From positions 61,995-125,994 of the forward strand of contig NZ_QPEX01000017.1 of assembly GCF_003335505.1 (NCBI RefSeq): a stretch of 64,000 bases of DNA. The letters are read 5' to 3'. Source of the DNA: Bremerella cremea (GTDB lineage: Bacteria > Planctomycetota > Planctomycetia > Pirellulales > Pirellulaceae). Below, piece after piece: positions 1 to 9,349 of this stretch (position 1 is its first letter; each line of letters begins with the position of its first letter). The position numbers and the translations under genes were made by a program. The notes under the pieces were generated by a model that saw nothing but the letters and a program-made list of their open reading frames with translations, made no database searches and was not told where the DNA came from.

Positions 1-1290
1 GTTTTCGCACAAGACCTGGACGCCAGGCCCTTGCAGCTCAAAGGCCTCCCGTTTTTCCGTGGCGTTGATCGCTTTGTAGTTGAGGGTGAACCACCAACGC
101 AGCACATCCATCGGGGGTGGACTGCCACCAGGGGGGACGGAGATCATTTCCAGGTAGCTGGGAACGCCGGCGGTACCCTCTTCCAGCCCCATGCCGATTC
201 GCTTCATGTGGTAATCTGCTTCGACAATGACCTGTCCTACGCGTGTGTCGCGATTGATCCCATGAACATCAATCTCTTGCTTGCCGATTGCGTCGCGCAG
301 TCCAGTTAGCCAAGCATCACGTTGGCGAGGGTGAAGTGGTTTGTCAGAGGTTGCGTCGAGATACTCTTGGGCGTTCTTTAGACCGGTTTGAGTGGGGGTG
401 ATCGCACAACCGAACCGCCCCTTATCCGTAATGGCATTTCGGAGCAGGACGACCAAGTCGTCTAATTGCAAAACAGGGTGAGAGGTAGCTTGGTTGACTG
501 TGCGGCCTTCGGCATTTTCGTGCCACGGACCAGCAGGGCCAGCGATGACAATCTCCCCTTCTTCCGGATAAACGAGTACGTATTTAATTTCATAAATGCC
601 GGCCAGATTTAGCATTTCTTCCGTGGGTGGTTGCCCCAAGGCCCAGCGAAGTTGGGATTCTTTTTCCAGGCGAGTTAGAGAAACCTTCCGCAGATGGGAA
701 GTGATCGAGGCATCTTGATTGGACGCCGCGATTTTCGAGGCATCATGAATGCCAGAGAGCAACGTGTTGTCCGCCAGCTTGGTGACCCGCTGTAGCGTAC
801 CTTGAGAATCGACGTAAACACCGGTTGCGAAGGGGGCCACCGAACCTGGACCGCCTAGTTCTTCCCAGCTTTCCGGCTGGACGGTCGTGGTGATCAATTC
901 GATTAATGAATCGAAGTCGGGCTGAACGCCACCACCTCGCGGAGCGACTGGTTCGGCACGTGCCGCCGTTGCTTCGGCAAGAAACTGTGAGCGTGTTTGG
1001 TCATCTTCAATATACGAAGCCGTTTCGACCGAAGCACGGACTAGCCCAAAACGAAGCTGATTACGAGCAATCGTGGCGTGAGCATCGTCGCGCTGGGCAT
1101 TGCTTTTTAGATGTTTAATTTCATCTAATGCCCGCGTGAACTCGCCATGTTGACTAAATGCGTTGATTCGGCTGAGGGGATCTTGGTCCGTGGGGCGATC
1201 TTCACCAAATGTTACATTAGCAATGAAAGAAGCGAAAAGTAACGCGAACAAACCGTTCGCGAAAATCCCTGCCCGAATAAGGGTGAGCAT
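1..1290 (-). CDS. Secreted DUF1598-like protein (partial, runs off left edge)
   Basis: An open frame of exactly 430 codons runs leftward from an ATG at 1290 and is still open at base 1, so the C-terminus is outside the window. The first ~29 residues form a signal peptide (hydrophobic core GLFALLFASFIANV), implying export. The body is soluble. A stretch reading DYHMKRIGMGLE near residue 365 and the general layout recall planctomycete proteins carrying the DUF1598 domain, whose function is unknown; this is recall of family appearance, not a search. No catalytic motif is visible. A minus-strand Cys-rich gene lies upstream, separated by a strong hairpin terminator, so this gene is probably transcribed from its own promoter between 1290 and 1428. 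Confidence 0.6.
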   Translation of the reverse strand, partial: MLTLIRAGIFANGLFALLFASFIANVTFGEDRPTDQDPLSRINAFSQHGEFTRALDEIKHLKSNAQRDDAHATIARNQLRFGLVRASVETASYIEDDQTRSQFLAEATAARAEPVAPRGGGVQPDFDSLIELITTTVQPESWEELGGPGSVAPFATGVYVDSQGTLQRVTKLADNTLLSGIHDASKIAASNQDASITSHLRKVSLTRLEKESQLRWALGQPPTEEMLNLAGIYEIKYVLVYPEEGEIVIAGPAGPWHENAEGRTVNQATSHPVLQLDDLVVLLRNAITDKGRFGCAITPTQTGLKNAQEYLDATSDKPLHPRQRDAWLTGLRDAIGKQEIDVHGINRDTRVGQVIVEADYHMKRIGMGLEEGTAGVPSYLEMISVPPGGSPPPMDVLRWWFTLNYKAINATEKREAFELQGPGVQVLCEN

Positions 1291-1427
1291 GGGAGATTTC
1301 TCCAAGTGATCGAATTCTCTAGTTCCGTGAGTAGACTATTAGATTCTCTTCTTGGCGAGATAAGGTCAAGCAATTAGTGGGCAGTCGGCGGAATTCGACT
1401 CAAATTTCTTCCGCAACGGCCAAGAAA

Positions 1428-1476
1428 TAAAAAACAGCCAGAGTTTCGTCTAGGAAATTCTCTGGCTGTTTTTTTA
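1428..1476. terminator. Bidirectional intrinsic terminator
   Basis: A stem of about 15 bp (AAAACAGCCAGAG at 1431-1443 pairing with CTCTGGCTGTTTT at 1460-1472) encloses a 16-nt loop and is flanked by an A-run on the left and a T-run on the right, so it can end transcription in either direction. It sits just past the stop codon of the minus-strand Cys-rich gene that ends at 1515 and insulates the DUF1598-like gene from it. Confidence 0.85.
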
Positions 1477-1514
1477 TTTTACCGTGCTGGCGATTTAGGC
1501 CGCACCAGTCGCGA

Positions 1515-1994
1515 CTAGCCGCAGCAAGTCGGTTCTGGAGCACAGCAGGTTGGTTCCGGCATGCAGCAAGCTGGCTTGCAGCAGCGGTGCAGCTTGTGCT
1601 TCAGGTGGTGGAACAAGCCACACTTCTTGGCACAAGGATCGCAGCAGGAAGGTTCTGGAGCACAGCAGGTGGGCTCTGGAGCGCAGCAAGTGGGTTCCGG
1701 AGCACAGCAGGTCGGCTCAGGAGCACAGCAGGTGGGTTCCGGTGCACAGCAAGCTGACTTGCAGCAGCGGTGCAGCTTGTGCTTCAGGTGGTGGAACAAG
1801 CCACACTTCTTGGCACAAGGATCGCAGCAGGAAGGTTCCGGAGCACAGCAGGTTGGCTCAGGAGCACAACAGGAAGGTTCCGGGGCACAGCCACAGCCGT
1901 GCGAGAAGCCGAACATACCGGCTTCAGCGGTGGAGGCAGCGGCAAAGATCAAACCGACAACCAACATCGCAGGGAAAGCAAAACGGGCATTCAT
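1515..1994 (-). CDS. Cys-rich secreted protein with CCAPEPT repeats
   Basis: A 159-residue protein with an N-terminal signal peptide (Ala-Gly after ~26 residues) followed by a low-complexity body built from the heptad C-C-A-P-E-P-(T/S), present about eleven times, and two identical copies of a 24-residue block rich in Cys, Lys and His ([18 protein letters not shown] then LHRCCK). The ATG at 1994 is preferred over one at 2021 because GGAG lies ten bases upstream and the signal peptide begins there. Paired cysteines suggest a disulfide-bonded or metal-binding envelope/extracellular protein; no function is known. Two further Cys-rich secreted proteins occur at 9949-10371 and 58815-59201. The two 24-residue blocks are encoded by an 81-bp DNA repeat with no differences, suggesting recent duplication or gene conversion. 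Confidence 0.8.
   Translation of the reverse strand: MNARFAFPAMLVVGLIFAAASTAEAGMFGFSHGCGCAPEPSCCAPEPTCCAPEPSCCDPCAKKCGLFHHLKHKLHRCCKSACCAPEPTCCAPEPTCCAPEPTCCAPEPTCCAPEPSCCDPCAKKCGLFHHLKHKLHRCCKPACCMPEPTCCAPEPTCCG
1575..1655. repeat. 81-bp direct repeat, copy 1
   Basis: Bases 1575-1655 are identical to 1758-1838 (offset 183 bp). Both copies lie inside the Cys-rich gene and encode the same block ending in the His/Lys-rich segment. Confidence 0.9.
1758..1838. repeat. 81-bp direct repeat, copy 2
   Basis: Second copy of the intragenic 81-bp direct repeat; no base differs from 1575-1655. The interval between copies holds the run of CCAPEPT heptads. Confidence 0.9.
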
Positions 1995-2423
1995 CGAGAG
2001 GACTCCAACTTGACTTAACATTAACCACCAGAAAAAAACAAACTCTCACCCCATCCGCTGTGACCTAAATCCAGGGCGACAAAGCCTGGATCCCGCACTT
2101 TGAACTAGGCGAGTAACTTTCCTCGGTAAGGAACTATCACTCGCTATCGACTACCCAAAACGAAACCCTCTAGCAAAATGCCTAAATTGTCTAGTCGGAG
2201 CATCTTTACAGTTCCGGTCGTAGCGTCTTAAACGGCTGTGCTACCACTGGCTTCATTGAGGAGGTTAAATCGCTCCCCAGATGTGGGCGAAAACACGGTT
2301 CGAAACCCATGGTTAAGAAGGAATAGTCGCTTCTCGCTGGGGACCTTTCCCAACGGAAATTGCGATATGGAAGGGGTAAGCGAGCCTCTAATAAGGCTCA
2401 GCATTTAGGAAGGGGCGTGTTCA
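1995..2423. other. Divergent intergenic region with a hairpin
   Basis: No gene is seen in these 429 bases. They must hold the promoters of the leftward Cys-rich gene and the rightward HPt gene. A perfect 7-bp inverted repeat, ATCCAGG at 2069-2075 and CCTGGAT at 2085-2091 with a 9-nt loop, lies about 75 bases upstream of the Cys-rich start; it has no T-run and may be a leader structure or operator. I could not match any known riboswitch in 2200-2423. Confidence 0.5.
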
Positions 2424-2753
2424 ATGTCGACTACAGATCACCATGCGTTGGTCTACTCCGAATTTGGAGACGACGAGGATTTGGCCGAACTTGTCGAGAT
2501 GTTTGTGGATGAGATTCCTGATCGTGTTCAAAGCATGCTTGATGCTGCCGAGAGTTCGGATTGGGAACAGTTGGGGAGAATTGCCCACCAGATGAAGGGG
2601 GCGGCAGGAAGTTACGGTTTCAGCGAGGTCACCAATGTTGCCGCCGTGCTAGAGCACGCTTGCCGACACAATGCCCCAGCCGAAACGATTCAACGGAGTT
2701 TGCATGACTTGGTAACAATATGCTTGCGAATGCGCGCGGGAACCCCAAACTAA
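2424..2753 (+). CDS. Stand-alone histidine phosphotransfer (HPt) protein
   Basis: A 109-residue all-helical protein consistent with a single HPt domain, which relays phosphate between a hybrid histidine kinase and a response regulator in the cytoplasm. The signature A-H-Q-M-K-G-A-A-G at residues 54-62 places the phosphorylated histidine at His55, with the conserved Lys and Gly residues following it. AGGAAGGGG at 2407-2415 is a strong ribosome binding site eight bases before the ATG. No kinase or receiver gene is adjacent, so its partners are elsewhere in the genome. Confidence 0.9.
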   Translation: MSTTDHHALVYSEFGDDEDLAELVEMFVDEIPDRVQSMLDAAESSDWEQLGRIAHQMKGAAGSYGFSEVTNVAAVLEHACRHNAPAETIQRSLHDLVTICLRMRAGTPN

Positions 2754-2846
2754 GGGGCTGTTCAATCGCGTCCCCGTTGACCTGCCACGACTCGACTACC
2801 TATCATTCGGGAATCGTAACTACGCTTTCCGAATGACAAGGTATCG

Positions 2847-4079
2847 ATGTCCATAGCGACCCCCTTCGGCGATAATGCTCGATCAGAATGCGATATTGCA
2901 CCAGACTTGGTGCTCGCGAATCTTCTCGCGGAATGTTCTGCCGCGCCCGACTTGAAGCAGACCGTCCTCGACGGACTAACCAATCCGGTTGGCTACCCCG
3001 ATTTGGCCCAGGCTTCGGTGCCAGGGGATGTCGTGTTGTTTGTGTTCGGCAAAGAAGTGGGCGATTACGAACCAATCGCTGCGGCGATTGTCGCCTATGC
3101 CCAAGCAACTGGGATGAACGATCGCTCGTTTCAATTTCTGCTCCCGCACGACACCTTGAGCCCTATCGTCGAGCGGTTGAAGCAGGTTACGGCTCCGCTG
3201 GGGGAACAGGCGGAAGTGATCGTGCATCAGCCGCAAGATCAAAAAGCGAACGCTTTTCTCACGTCAACACAAGAGAATCATGCGATTATATTGAATCGCC
3301 ACCTATGCGATGCCGACTTGGTGGTGCCCATTGACGTAGCGCGAAGTAAGGGGGCCTTTGGTTACTTCGGTCCCTATTCTTCGATCTTTCCGACCTACTC
3401 CGATATCGACACACAAAAACGATGGAATTCGCCACTGTTTGTTACCCGTCTACCGCGTCGGAAACGGCGTATCGCTGAGGTGGAAGAGATTCGTCAATTA
3501 TTGGGAATCGTCTACAATTGCCTCTTAATTCCGGCTCGTGGTGGTGGCTATGGAGCCGCGATCTTTGGTGAAGCGTCGCATGTCGAAAGGGAAGCGAATC
3601 GCCAACTGCGTGAATTCTGGGAGCCCCATCTGCCCACGATGGCCGGCGTCGTCATTGCTTTGATTACCGGAGGTCAAGCCGGACAGACCTGGGAGAATGC
3701 AGCCCGGGCGCTCGCCAACGTCGAGCATCTTGTCCGCCCGGACGGAGCGGTTATCTTGGCGACCGAAATTCGGCAACGTCCCGGCGTGGCGATGTCGCAA
3801 ATGGCCGAGTCTTTGGAGTTCACCGACTTTGAAGCCCAAATGCGTAAGTCGCGGCACGAAGATTCTGCGATCGCACTTCAGTTCGCGCGGACGTTAGCCC
3901 AGTGTAAGGTCTATATCCGTACGGCATTACCGGAAGCGGTGATGGACGATCTTGATATGATTCCGGTTCAATCGGATGAAGAGTGTCGTAAGATTTGCGA
4001 ACACTATCAAGACGTTGTGGTTGTCCATGATGCTCAGAATATGTCGGTCCGTGTTGCGGATTCGACTGCCTCTTTCTAA
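2847..4079 (+). CDS. LarA-like protein (lactate racemase superfamily)
   Basis: A 410-residue protein without signal peptide whose segment order resembles LarA (DUF2088 plus C-terminal domain): a central segment GGQAGQTWENAARALAN followed by a Rossmann-like DGAVILATE strand, and a C-terminal VYIRTALPEAVMDDLDMIP segment similar to the LarA C-terminus. LarA uses a nickel-pincer nucleotide to racemise lactate. Here the region expected to read GGRKSI-PG has become YFGPYSSIFPTYSD, so the pincer-binding residues may not be conserved and the substrate cannot be named. The gene precedes the YgfZ-type gene by 23 bases and may be cotranscribed. The family assignment is moderate; the reaction is not assigned. 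Confidence 0.55.
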   Translation: MSIATPFGDNARSECDIAPDLVLANLLAECSAAPDLKQTVLDGLTNPVGYPDLAQASVPGDVVLFVFGKEVGDYEPIAAAIVAYAQATGMNDRSFQFLLPHDTLSPIVERLKQVTAPLGEQAEVIVHQPQDQKANAFLTSTQENHAIILNRHLCDADLVVPIDVARSKGAFGYFGPYSSIFPTYSDIDTQKRWNSPLFVTRLPRRKRRIAEVEEIRQLLGIVYNCLLIPARGGGYGAAIFGEASHVEREANRQLREFWEPHLPTMAGVVIALITGGQAGQTWENAARALANVEHLVRPDGAVILATEIRQRPGVAMSQMAESLEFTDFEAQMRKSRHEDSAIALQFARTLAQCKVYIRTALPEAVMDDLDMIPVQSDEECRKICEHYQDVVVVHDAQNMSVRVADSTASF

Positions 4080-4102
4080 ACCTTTGCTTGATTAAAGAAT
4101 TG

Positions 4103-5023
4103 ATGCCGGATCAAAGCTGCCAGCTATTGTGGACTGCCTCGCCTTGGGCAACCTGGATCGAAATCAGCGGGCCAAGTCACCTGCGGTTTGTTCAAGGGCT
4201 TTGCTCGAATGATGTGGCTGCGTTGGAAGCAGGACATGGCTGCGAGGCTTTCATCCCAACCCTGCAAGGAAAGATCTTAGCGCACGGCTATCTTTGGAAG
4301 TCGACCGACCGAATTGAGTTTGCTGGTTTAGGAAATCAGACGCCTGGCTTGCTGCCTCATTTGCAGAAATATGCCATGATCGAGGACGTGGAAGTCGCCG
4401 ACCGAAGTACCTCAGGAGAAGCGATTCTGGTTTGGGGTGAAGAGGTAGCGGCCGTCTTGTCAGCGATTCTCGGAACCGAGGTGCCTCTCGGTGATTTAGA
4501 ACAGAGCGAGGTTATTTGGGAAGGCAATTCCCTTCGTCTGTTTCGGCCCACTGCCATGAACACCGCTGCAATGGAAATTCGAGGGGAGCAAGCCACGGCT
4601 GTCGCCTCGCTACTGAGCGAGAAGGGAGCGAAGGAAGTTGGGATGAACGCGTTCCAGCAATCGCGAATCGCCCAGCGTTTCCCTTGGCATGGAGTCGACA
4701 TCACCCCTGAGCATCTGGCCCAAGAGGCGAACCGAGACGATCAAGCGATTAGCTTTAAGAAAGGGTGTTATCTGGGTCAGGAAACAGTCGCTCGAATCGA
4801 TGCTTTGGGGCACGTCAATAAGAAGCTAGTAGCCGTTCGCCTGCTTGGCACCTGCGAAGACTTGCCGCAAGCAATTGTCGTGGAGGGGAAAGAAATTGGG
4901 CAAGTAACCTCGCTGGCGGAAGTCGACGGGCAAAATATCGGCTTGGCCATGATTCGGCGCAGCCACAATGCCGCTGGTACTAAGATCGAGTGCGAACTAG
5001 GCACGATCGAAGTGCTTAAGTAA
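4103..5023 (+). CDS. ygfZ: YgfZ/GcvT-type folate-binding protein
   Basis: A 306-residue protein of the tetrahydrofolate-dependent YgfZ (IBA57) family, which assists assembly or repair of iron-sulfur clusters. The diagnostic motif K-G-C-Y-L-G-Q-E lies near residue 220, followed by a short C-terminal beta-barrel. The frame is open from a TTG at 4088, but the ATG at 4103 has AAAGAA just upstream and gives the usual family N-terminus, so it is preferred. It follows the LarA-like gene closely on the same strand. The acceptor Fe-S protein cannot be told from the context. Confidence 0.88.
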   Translation: MPDQSCQLLWTASPWATWIEISGPSHLRFVQGLCSNDVAALEAGHGCEAFIPTLQGKILAHGYLWKSTDRIEFAGLGNQTPGLLPHLQKYAMIEDVEVADRSTSGEAILVWGEEVAAVLSAILGTEVPLGDLEQSEVIWEGNSLRLFRPTAMNTAAMEIRGEQATAVASLLSEKGAKEVGMNAFQQSRIAQRFPWHGVDITPEHLAQEANRDDQAISFKKGCYLGQETVARIDALGHVNKKLVAVRLLGTCEDLPQAIVVEGKEIGQVTSLAEVDGQNIGLAMIRRSHNAAGTKIECELGTIEVLK

Positions 5024-5095
5024 TGCTTGTTGCGATGCGTGTCCCGGCAGCCTCAGCAAATATGTGAAGTTCACCCTCTGCACGCTGCGAAGTGA

Positions 5096-6769
5096 TTAAG
5101 ACGCCCAGTTATTGACATCGAAACCAAGCTCGGCACGCTCTTCTCGCATGATGAGTTGAATGTCGTCTCGTGCGGCGAAGAAGGCTTCAACCACCTTCGG
5201 ATCCCACTGAGTTCCCGAACCTTCGCGGAAGATCTGGTCGACTTTCTCGGCGGGCATGCCTTTACGGTAGGGCCGATCACTCGACATCGCGTCGTAGGAA
5301 TCGGCCACGGCGGTGATGCGGGCCATCAAGGGGATTGTTTCCCCGACCAGCCCATAAGGATAGCCTTTGCCATCCCATTGCTCGTGGTGATGTAGCACCA
5401 CAGGAAGCACGTCTTTCAGTTGCTTTAGGCCGGCCAAAATATTGCAACCTAGTTCAGGATGCAGCTTGATATGTTCGTACTCTTCATCCGTTAAGCGCCC
5501 AGGCTTGCGGAGAACGCAGTCATCAATCCCAATCTTCCCCACGTCGTGTAGCAGACCTGCCATGTACATGAGATTGAGGGCTTGATTGTCGAGGCCTAGT
5601 TCTTGGGCCAGTCGAACACCTAGGCGGGCCACGCGATCGCTATGGCCGCAAGTATAAGGGTCTTTGGCATCGATCGCGGAAGTGAGTGCATGGACCACGC
5701 TAGTCACAAATTCGGACTGACGGCGGTATAGCTCGATATTGCCGCTGTGAATGCCAAGGATCGTGCCGACACTACTCAGCAAACTGGCTTCGACGGTCCC
5801 GAATCCTTTTTCTTCGTTGTGATTGATCGCAAAAAGCCATCCGAAGATGTTTTCGCTTTCAACGAGGGGGACCGCAATGATTTGCCGAATCTCGTGAAAT
5901 GGCCAATCGGATCGTTCAGTCACACGCTGATTGGCGACGAACGCGGAACGCTTTTGATTCAGGTTCAGATGATGAACCAACTGACTCAACATCTGGGCAT
6001 CGGCGGGGCAGTCCCCGGCGGTCAATTGCTGCGAGGAAAAAGGATTGCCATCGGCATTATGGGCGTCGCGATTGTTGCCCGGTTGTTGGAATAAAATCGA
6101 GAGTCCCCGACAAGGGATCACTTCCAGCAACCAATTTAATGCCAAGTCCCCAAGTTGAGCGTCGCTGCTAGAAATTCGTAAATTCTGGGTAAGGCCGTAC
6201 AGTAAGCTGATTTCTTCGTAAGTTGAAGAAAGGCTGTCGGAAACTTTGTCGATTTCTTCGGTTAGACGAACAATTTCACTCTCGGCACTCATCTTGCCCA
6301 GTACAACCGAGGACATGCGTTGAAGGGCGGGGATGGTCCATTCTGTTTGTCTGTGGTACCAACGTTTGGCATCTCTCGGCGAGACGCTCAGGACCTTCGC
6401 CATGCGGGAAAAATCGACCGCCGCCGTCGAGGTGTTGGCCAAGCGAAACGGAGCCGAAGCTACGAGGTCTTGGTGTTCGTCTTTGAGGGGGAATGCGAGC
6501 AGCGTGCAACCGGCTTCCTCGGCAACAAACATTGCCGTGCCTTCCTTCACAACGCCAGGACTGATACTCGCAAGTAGATCCTCGTCTCCGTAACAATGCC
6601 CTTCTGCTGGTAAAATGAGTTCCCCAGATCTGCCATCACGAAAGCTAAAGGGTACTCCGAAGTAGTTTTGTAACTCTGTGCTTAACTGTTTCAAACGGTG
6701 GCGCACCGCTGGCACAAAGGCACCAACCGTATTGCCGGTGAGTGACAGCGAAGCGGGTGGCATCGACAT
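5096..6769 (-). CDS. HD-GYP domain phosphodiesterase with GAF-like sensor
   Basis: A 557-residue cytoplasmic protein. Residues ~1-160 are an uncharacterised sensory region, ~175-200 a coiled linker, ~205-345 a GAF-like domain, and ~355-540 an HD-GYP domain that hydrolyses cyclic di-GMP. Metal and catalytic motifs are intact: GHSDRVARL, LLHDVGKIGI, HHEQWDGKGYP, and the later ADSYDAM segment. AGGA nine bases before the ATG supports the start, though a second ATG lies two codons in. It is a single gene between convergent and divergent neighbours. The signal sensed by the GAF-like part is unknown. Confidence 0.93.
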   Translation of the reverse strand: MSMPPASLSLTGNTVGAFVPAVRHRLKQLSTELQNYFGVPFSFRDGRSGELILPAEGHCYGDEDLLASISPGVVKEGTAMFVAEEAGCTLLAFPLKDEHQDLVASAPFRLANTSTAAVDFSRMAKVLSVSPRDAKRWYHRQTEWTIPALQRMSSVVLGKMSAESEIVRLTEEIDKVSDSLSSTYEEISLLYGLTQNLRISSSDAQLGDLALNWLLEVIPCRGLSILFQQPGNNRDAHNADGNPFSSQQLTAGDCPADAQMLSQLVHHLNLNQKRSAFVANQRVTERSDWPFHEIRQIIAVPLVESENIFGWLFAINHNEEKGFGTVEASLLSSVGTILGIHSGNIELYRRQSEFVTSVVHALTSAIDAKDPYTCGHSDRVARLGVRLAQELGLDNQALNLMYMAGLLHDVGKIGIDDCVLRKPGRLTDEEYEHIKLHPELGCNILAGLKQLKDVLPVVLHHHEQWDGKGYPYGLVGETIPLMARITAVADSYDAMSSDRPYRKGMPAEKVDQIFREGSGTQWDPKVVEAFFAARDDIQLIMREERAELGFDVNNWAS

Positions 6770-7135
6770 AGAAACAATCCTGACAACAGAGATAGAAGAA
6801 CCGCAGATGTCGGCTGGACATCTTTTAAATGTAGATCACAATGCCAATCTTGGCTGCCAAGTCCCTTTAAGTCATACTTTGGGGCGTCACCTACGGTTTA
6901 TCGCGTAATTGTTCCCTTGTCTGAGTCTACTGCTTCGGCATGCAAGTCACCCCGAATTAGGGCTATCGAATAATCCGAAAACTCTTACGATGCGGATTCT
7001 GCTTCCCTGAGATCTAGTTCCAATGAGGTTTTCTTGTAGGGGTTGCAGGGATTGGGGGAAGTGAACACGGAAAACCGCTTTTCAATTCCCAGCCTGAATT
7101 TTTTTATGTATTGCGCATTTCAGTTCATTTAGATC
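6770..7135. other. Divergent intergenic region
   Basis: No gene is supported in these 366 bases between the HD-GYP gene (leftward) and the RmlD-like gene (rightward). They should contain both promoters. The right end is AT-rich (7096-7130). No convincing operator, RNA structure or terminator was seen. Confidence 0.5.
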
Positions 7136-8152
7136 ATGTCTCTTCGCTTGCCATTGCTGATTACCGGGGTGCCTGGTGTTCCCGGTTACAACGCCTTATT
7201 TCACTTCGGCCATAAGTATCCTGGCCAGGTTGTTGGGCTACGTCCTACCGACAACTGGCGGCTAGATGGAGAACATATCGTCGCGTGCGACATGGAAGAT
7301 ATCGACGCATTAAAACGCCTCTTCGACGAACACCAGTTTGGTTCGGTGCTGCATTGTGCGGGGAGCTGCGCGCTGAAGTCGTGCGAGCTCGACCCTGCGA
7401 TGGCTTGGCGGATCAATCTCGAAGGAACGCGCAATCTCCTGCACATCTTGGAGGGGACCAACACGCGGTTGGTGCATTTATCGATCGACTTAGTATTTAG
7501 CGGCGTCGGGACTGGCAATATGCTGGAAACGGACAGTACCGACCCGGTCACCGTGTACGGCAAAACGATGGCGGCGGCAGAAAGCCTGGTCTCTTTAATG
7601 CGCCCCGATGCGACGATTTTGCGGATCTCGTTGCCGATGGGGGTCAGTTTTAACGGGCACGCTGGAGCGATCGATTGGATTCAATCACGTTTTAAAAAGC
7701 AGCGTCCGGCAACGCTCTATTTTGATGAAGTACGAACGCCAACCTATACCGATTGTATGAATCTTGCGTTTGAAGAGGTTCTCGCGCGATCTTTGCCCGG
7801 AATTTATCATGCCGGTGGTCCGACACGCCTGAGCTTGTTCGAGATTGCCCAGGTCGTCAACCGCGTGGGTGGATACGACCCAGATCTGTTGATGGGGTGT
7901 ATGCGTGTCGAAGCAGGCCCAATTCCGCCGCGAGCTGGCGACGTGTCGATGAACTCGACCAAGCTAGTCGAACAGCTGGGATTCGAGCCGTTTCATTCAT
8001 GGCCCTACGACGCCCGGTATGTTCCGACCCACCGCGAGTGGCATTACGATCGAGCAGGGGACGAAGAGGGTAGTGCAGAACTTCTCGAACAGATTTTGTA
8101 CTGCAACCCACTGCGTGAGGAAGGGGTTGTCCGCCCACCTTTCGTGCGCTAG
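7136..8152 (+). CDS. NAD(P)-dependent sugar-nucleotide reductase/epimerase, RmlD-like
   Basis: A 338-residue extended short-chain dehydrogenase. The N-terminal nucleotide-binding loop is G-V-P-G-V-P-G (GxxGxxG, residues ~10-16), a Ser-containing SIDLVFSG strand matches the RmlD/epimerase pattern, and Y-G-K-T near residue 142 is the catalytic YxxxK (VYGKTMAAAE). This matches dTDP-4-dehydrorhamnose reductase relatives that reduce or epimerise nucleotide sugars. No other sugar-nucleotide genes are adjacent, so the true substrate is open. The ribosome binding site is weak. Confidence 0.8.
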   Translation: MSLRLPLLITGVPGVPGYNALFHFGHKYPGQVVGLRPTDNWRLDGEHIVACDMEDIDALKRLFDEHQFGSVLHCAGSCALKSCELDPAMAWRINLEGTRNLLHILEGTNTRLVHLSIDLVFSGVGTGNMLETDSTDPVTVYGKTMAAAESLVSLMRPDATILRISLPMGVSFNGHAGAIDWIQSRFKKQRPATLYFDEVRTPTYTDCMNLAFEEVLARSLPGIYHAGGPTRLSLFEIAQVVNRVGGYDPDLLMGCMRVEAGPIPPRAGDVSMNSTKLVEQLGFEPFHSWPYDARYVPTHREWHYDRAGDEEGSAELLEQILYCNPLREEGVVRPPFVR

Positions 8153-8221
8153 ACCAGCCGCCAGTCAGCGACCAGCCTAGCTTTCGAAAGAGAGTGTCAA
8201 CAAGCGAGTTTTTCCGAACGA

Positions 8222-9349
8222 CTACTTGATTGGCTGAGGGAATTCCGGGTTAAGGAATCGTCCGTTTTCGCTGATCAGTTCTCCATCGGCAAAGATTTGA
8301 CCTCCTTGGCGAAGATCGCACACCATGTCCCAGTGCAGGCCAGACTCGTTTGTGCCGCCAGATTCTGGATACGCGGCCCCGACTGCGGCATGAAAGGTTC
8401 CGCCGATTTTTTCGTCGAACAACGTGTTTTTCGAATATTGCTGAATTGCGTAGTTCGTACCGATCGCAATTTCTCCGAGGACCCGAGCGCCGGCATCTTG
8501 GTCGAGCATGGCCAGAAGGAATTCTTCCCCCTTGGTGGCCTTGGCATCAACCACACGGCCATCCTGAAAGGTTAGCTCTATTCCATCCGACTCACGACCG
8601 CCGTGGACAGCCGGGAAACTGTATTTGACGACACCTTGGGTAGCGGTTTCGACCGGACCCGTAAAGACTTCTCCGTCGGGGAAGTTCTCGTGCCCATCAC
8701 AATTGATCCACTTCCGCCCCTCGATACCGAGCGTGAGATCGGTGCCTTGCGGGGTAACGAAGCGGATCTCTTTTTTGGTCATCAAGAAATCGGCCAGTTT
8801 TTGCTGGCCAATGCTAAGCTGTTTCCAGATTGCGACTGGATCGTCTTCGTGGATGTAGCCAGAGCGGAAGACGAATTCTTCGTACTCGGAAAGTGACATT
8901 TCTGCATCTTGAGCAGACGATTCGCAGGGAAACTGAGTCCCCACCCAATTCAGCTCGCCCGATGCTGCGCGGCCCAGGAACTTCTTGAAATAGGTCTTCC
9001 TTGCTTGGCTTAGGAGCGTGCTTTTTTGAGGTGGAATGGAAGATAGGGCTTTGGTGTTCTTCTGGCCCCACAGGCCAATCGAACAGTCGATTGTTTCCAC
9101 CGCTTGTATGAGCAAAGGGTTTTCGTAGAGGAGTTGCTCGTCGGAGCCTTCTTCTAGCAAGATTCGTTTGCATTCGTCGGGGACAACGCTGATTTCGGCA
9201 TGGGCACCTGCTCGGATGACTTCCCGATAAATGGCAATAATCATCGGCTCGGCAATCGTTGGGCCGCTAATGCGAACCAATTGGCCAGGCTTCACTTTTC
9301 CGGAGTACTGCACCAGAACCTGGGCGAGTTTTTCGTAGCGTGGGTCCAT
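8222..9349 (-). CDS. M29-family metallo-aminopeptidase
   Basis: A 375-residue cytoplasmic enzyme of the thermophilic/AmpS aminopeptidase family (M29), which removes N-terminal residues from peptides with two divalent metals. The N-terminal part has YSGKVKPGQLVRISGP; the C-terminal part holds the metal-binding motifs NFPDGEVFTGPVE and HWDMV, in which Glu, His and Asp are the expected ligands. Length matches the family. AAGGAA lies about a dozen bases upstream of the ATG. It is convergent with the RmlD-like gene. Confidence 0.92.
   Translation of the reverse strand: MDPRYEKLAQVLVQYSGKVKPGQLVRISGPTIAEPMIIAIYREVIRAGAHAEISVVPDECKRILLEEGSDEQLLYENPLLIQAVETIDCSIGLWGQKNTKALSSIPPQKSTLLSQARKTYFKKFLGRAASGELNWVGTQFPCESSAQDAEMSLSEYEEFVFRSGYIHEDDPVAIWKQLSIGQQKLADFLMTKKEIRFVTPQGTDLTLGIEGRKWINCDGHENFPDGEVFTGPVETATQGVVKYSFPAVHGGRESDGIELTFQDGRVVDAKATKGEEFLLAMLDQDAGARVLGEIAIGTNYAIQQYSKNTLFDEKIGGTFHAAVGAAYPESGGTNESGLHWDMVCDLRQGGQIFADGELISENGRFLNPEFPQPIK

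Noticed and set aside
1550..2068. Plus-strand frames across the CCAPEPT gene encoding Gln/Ser/Gly-rich repeats
   Set aside because: The repetitive DNA keeps several frames open. Only the minus-strand frame has a signal peptide, ribosome binding site and Cys pattern.
2200..2420. A possible riboswitch upstream of the HPt gene
   Set aside because: I saw some pairing potential but no match to a known riboswitch consensus or terminator switch, so no claim is made.
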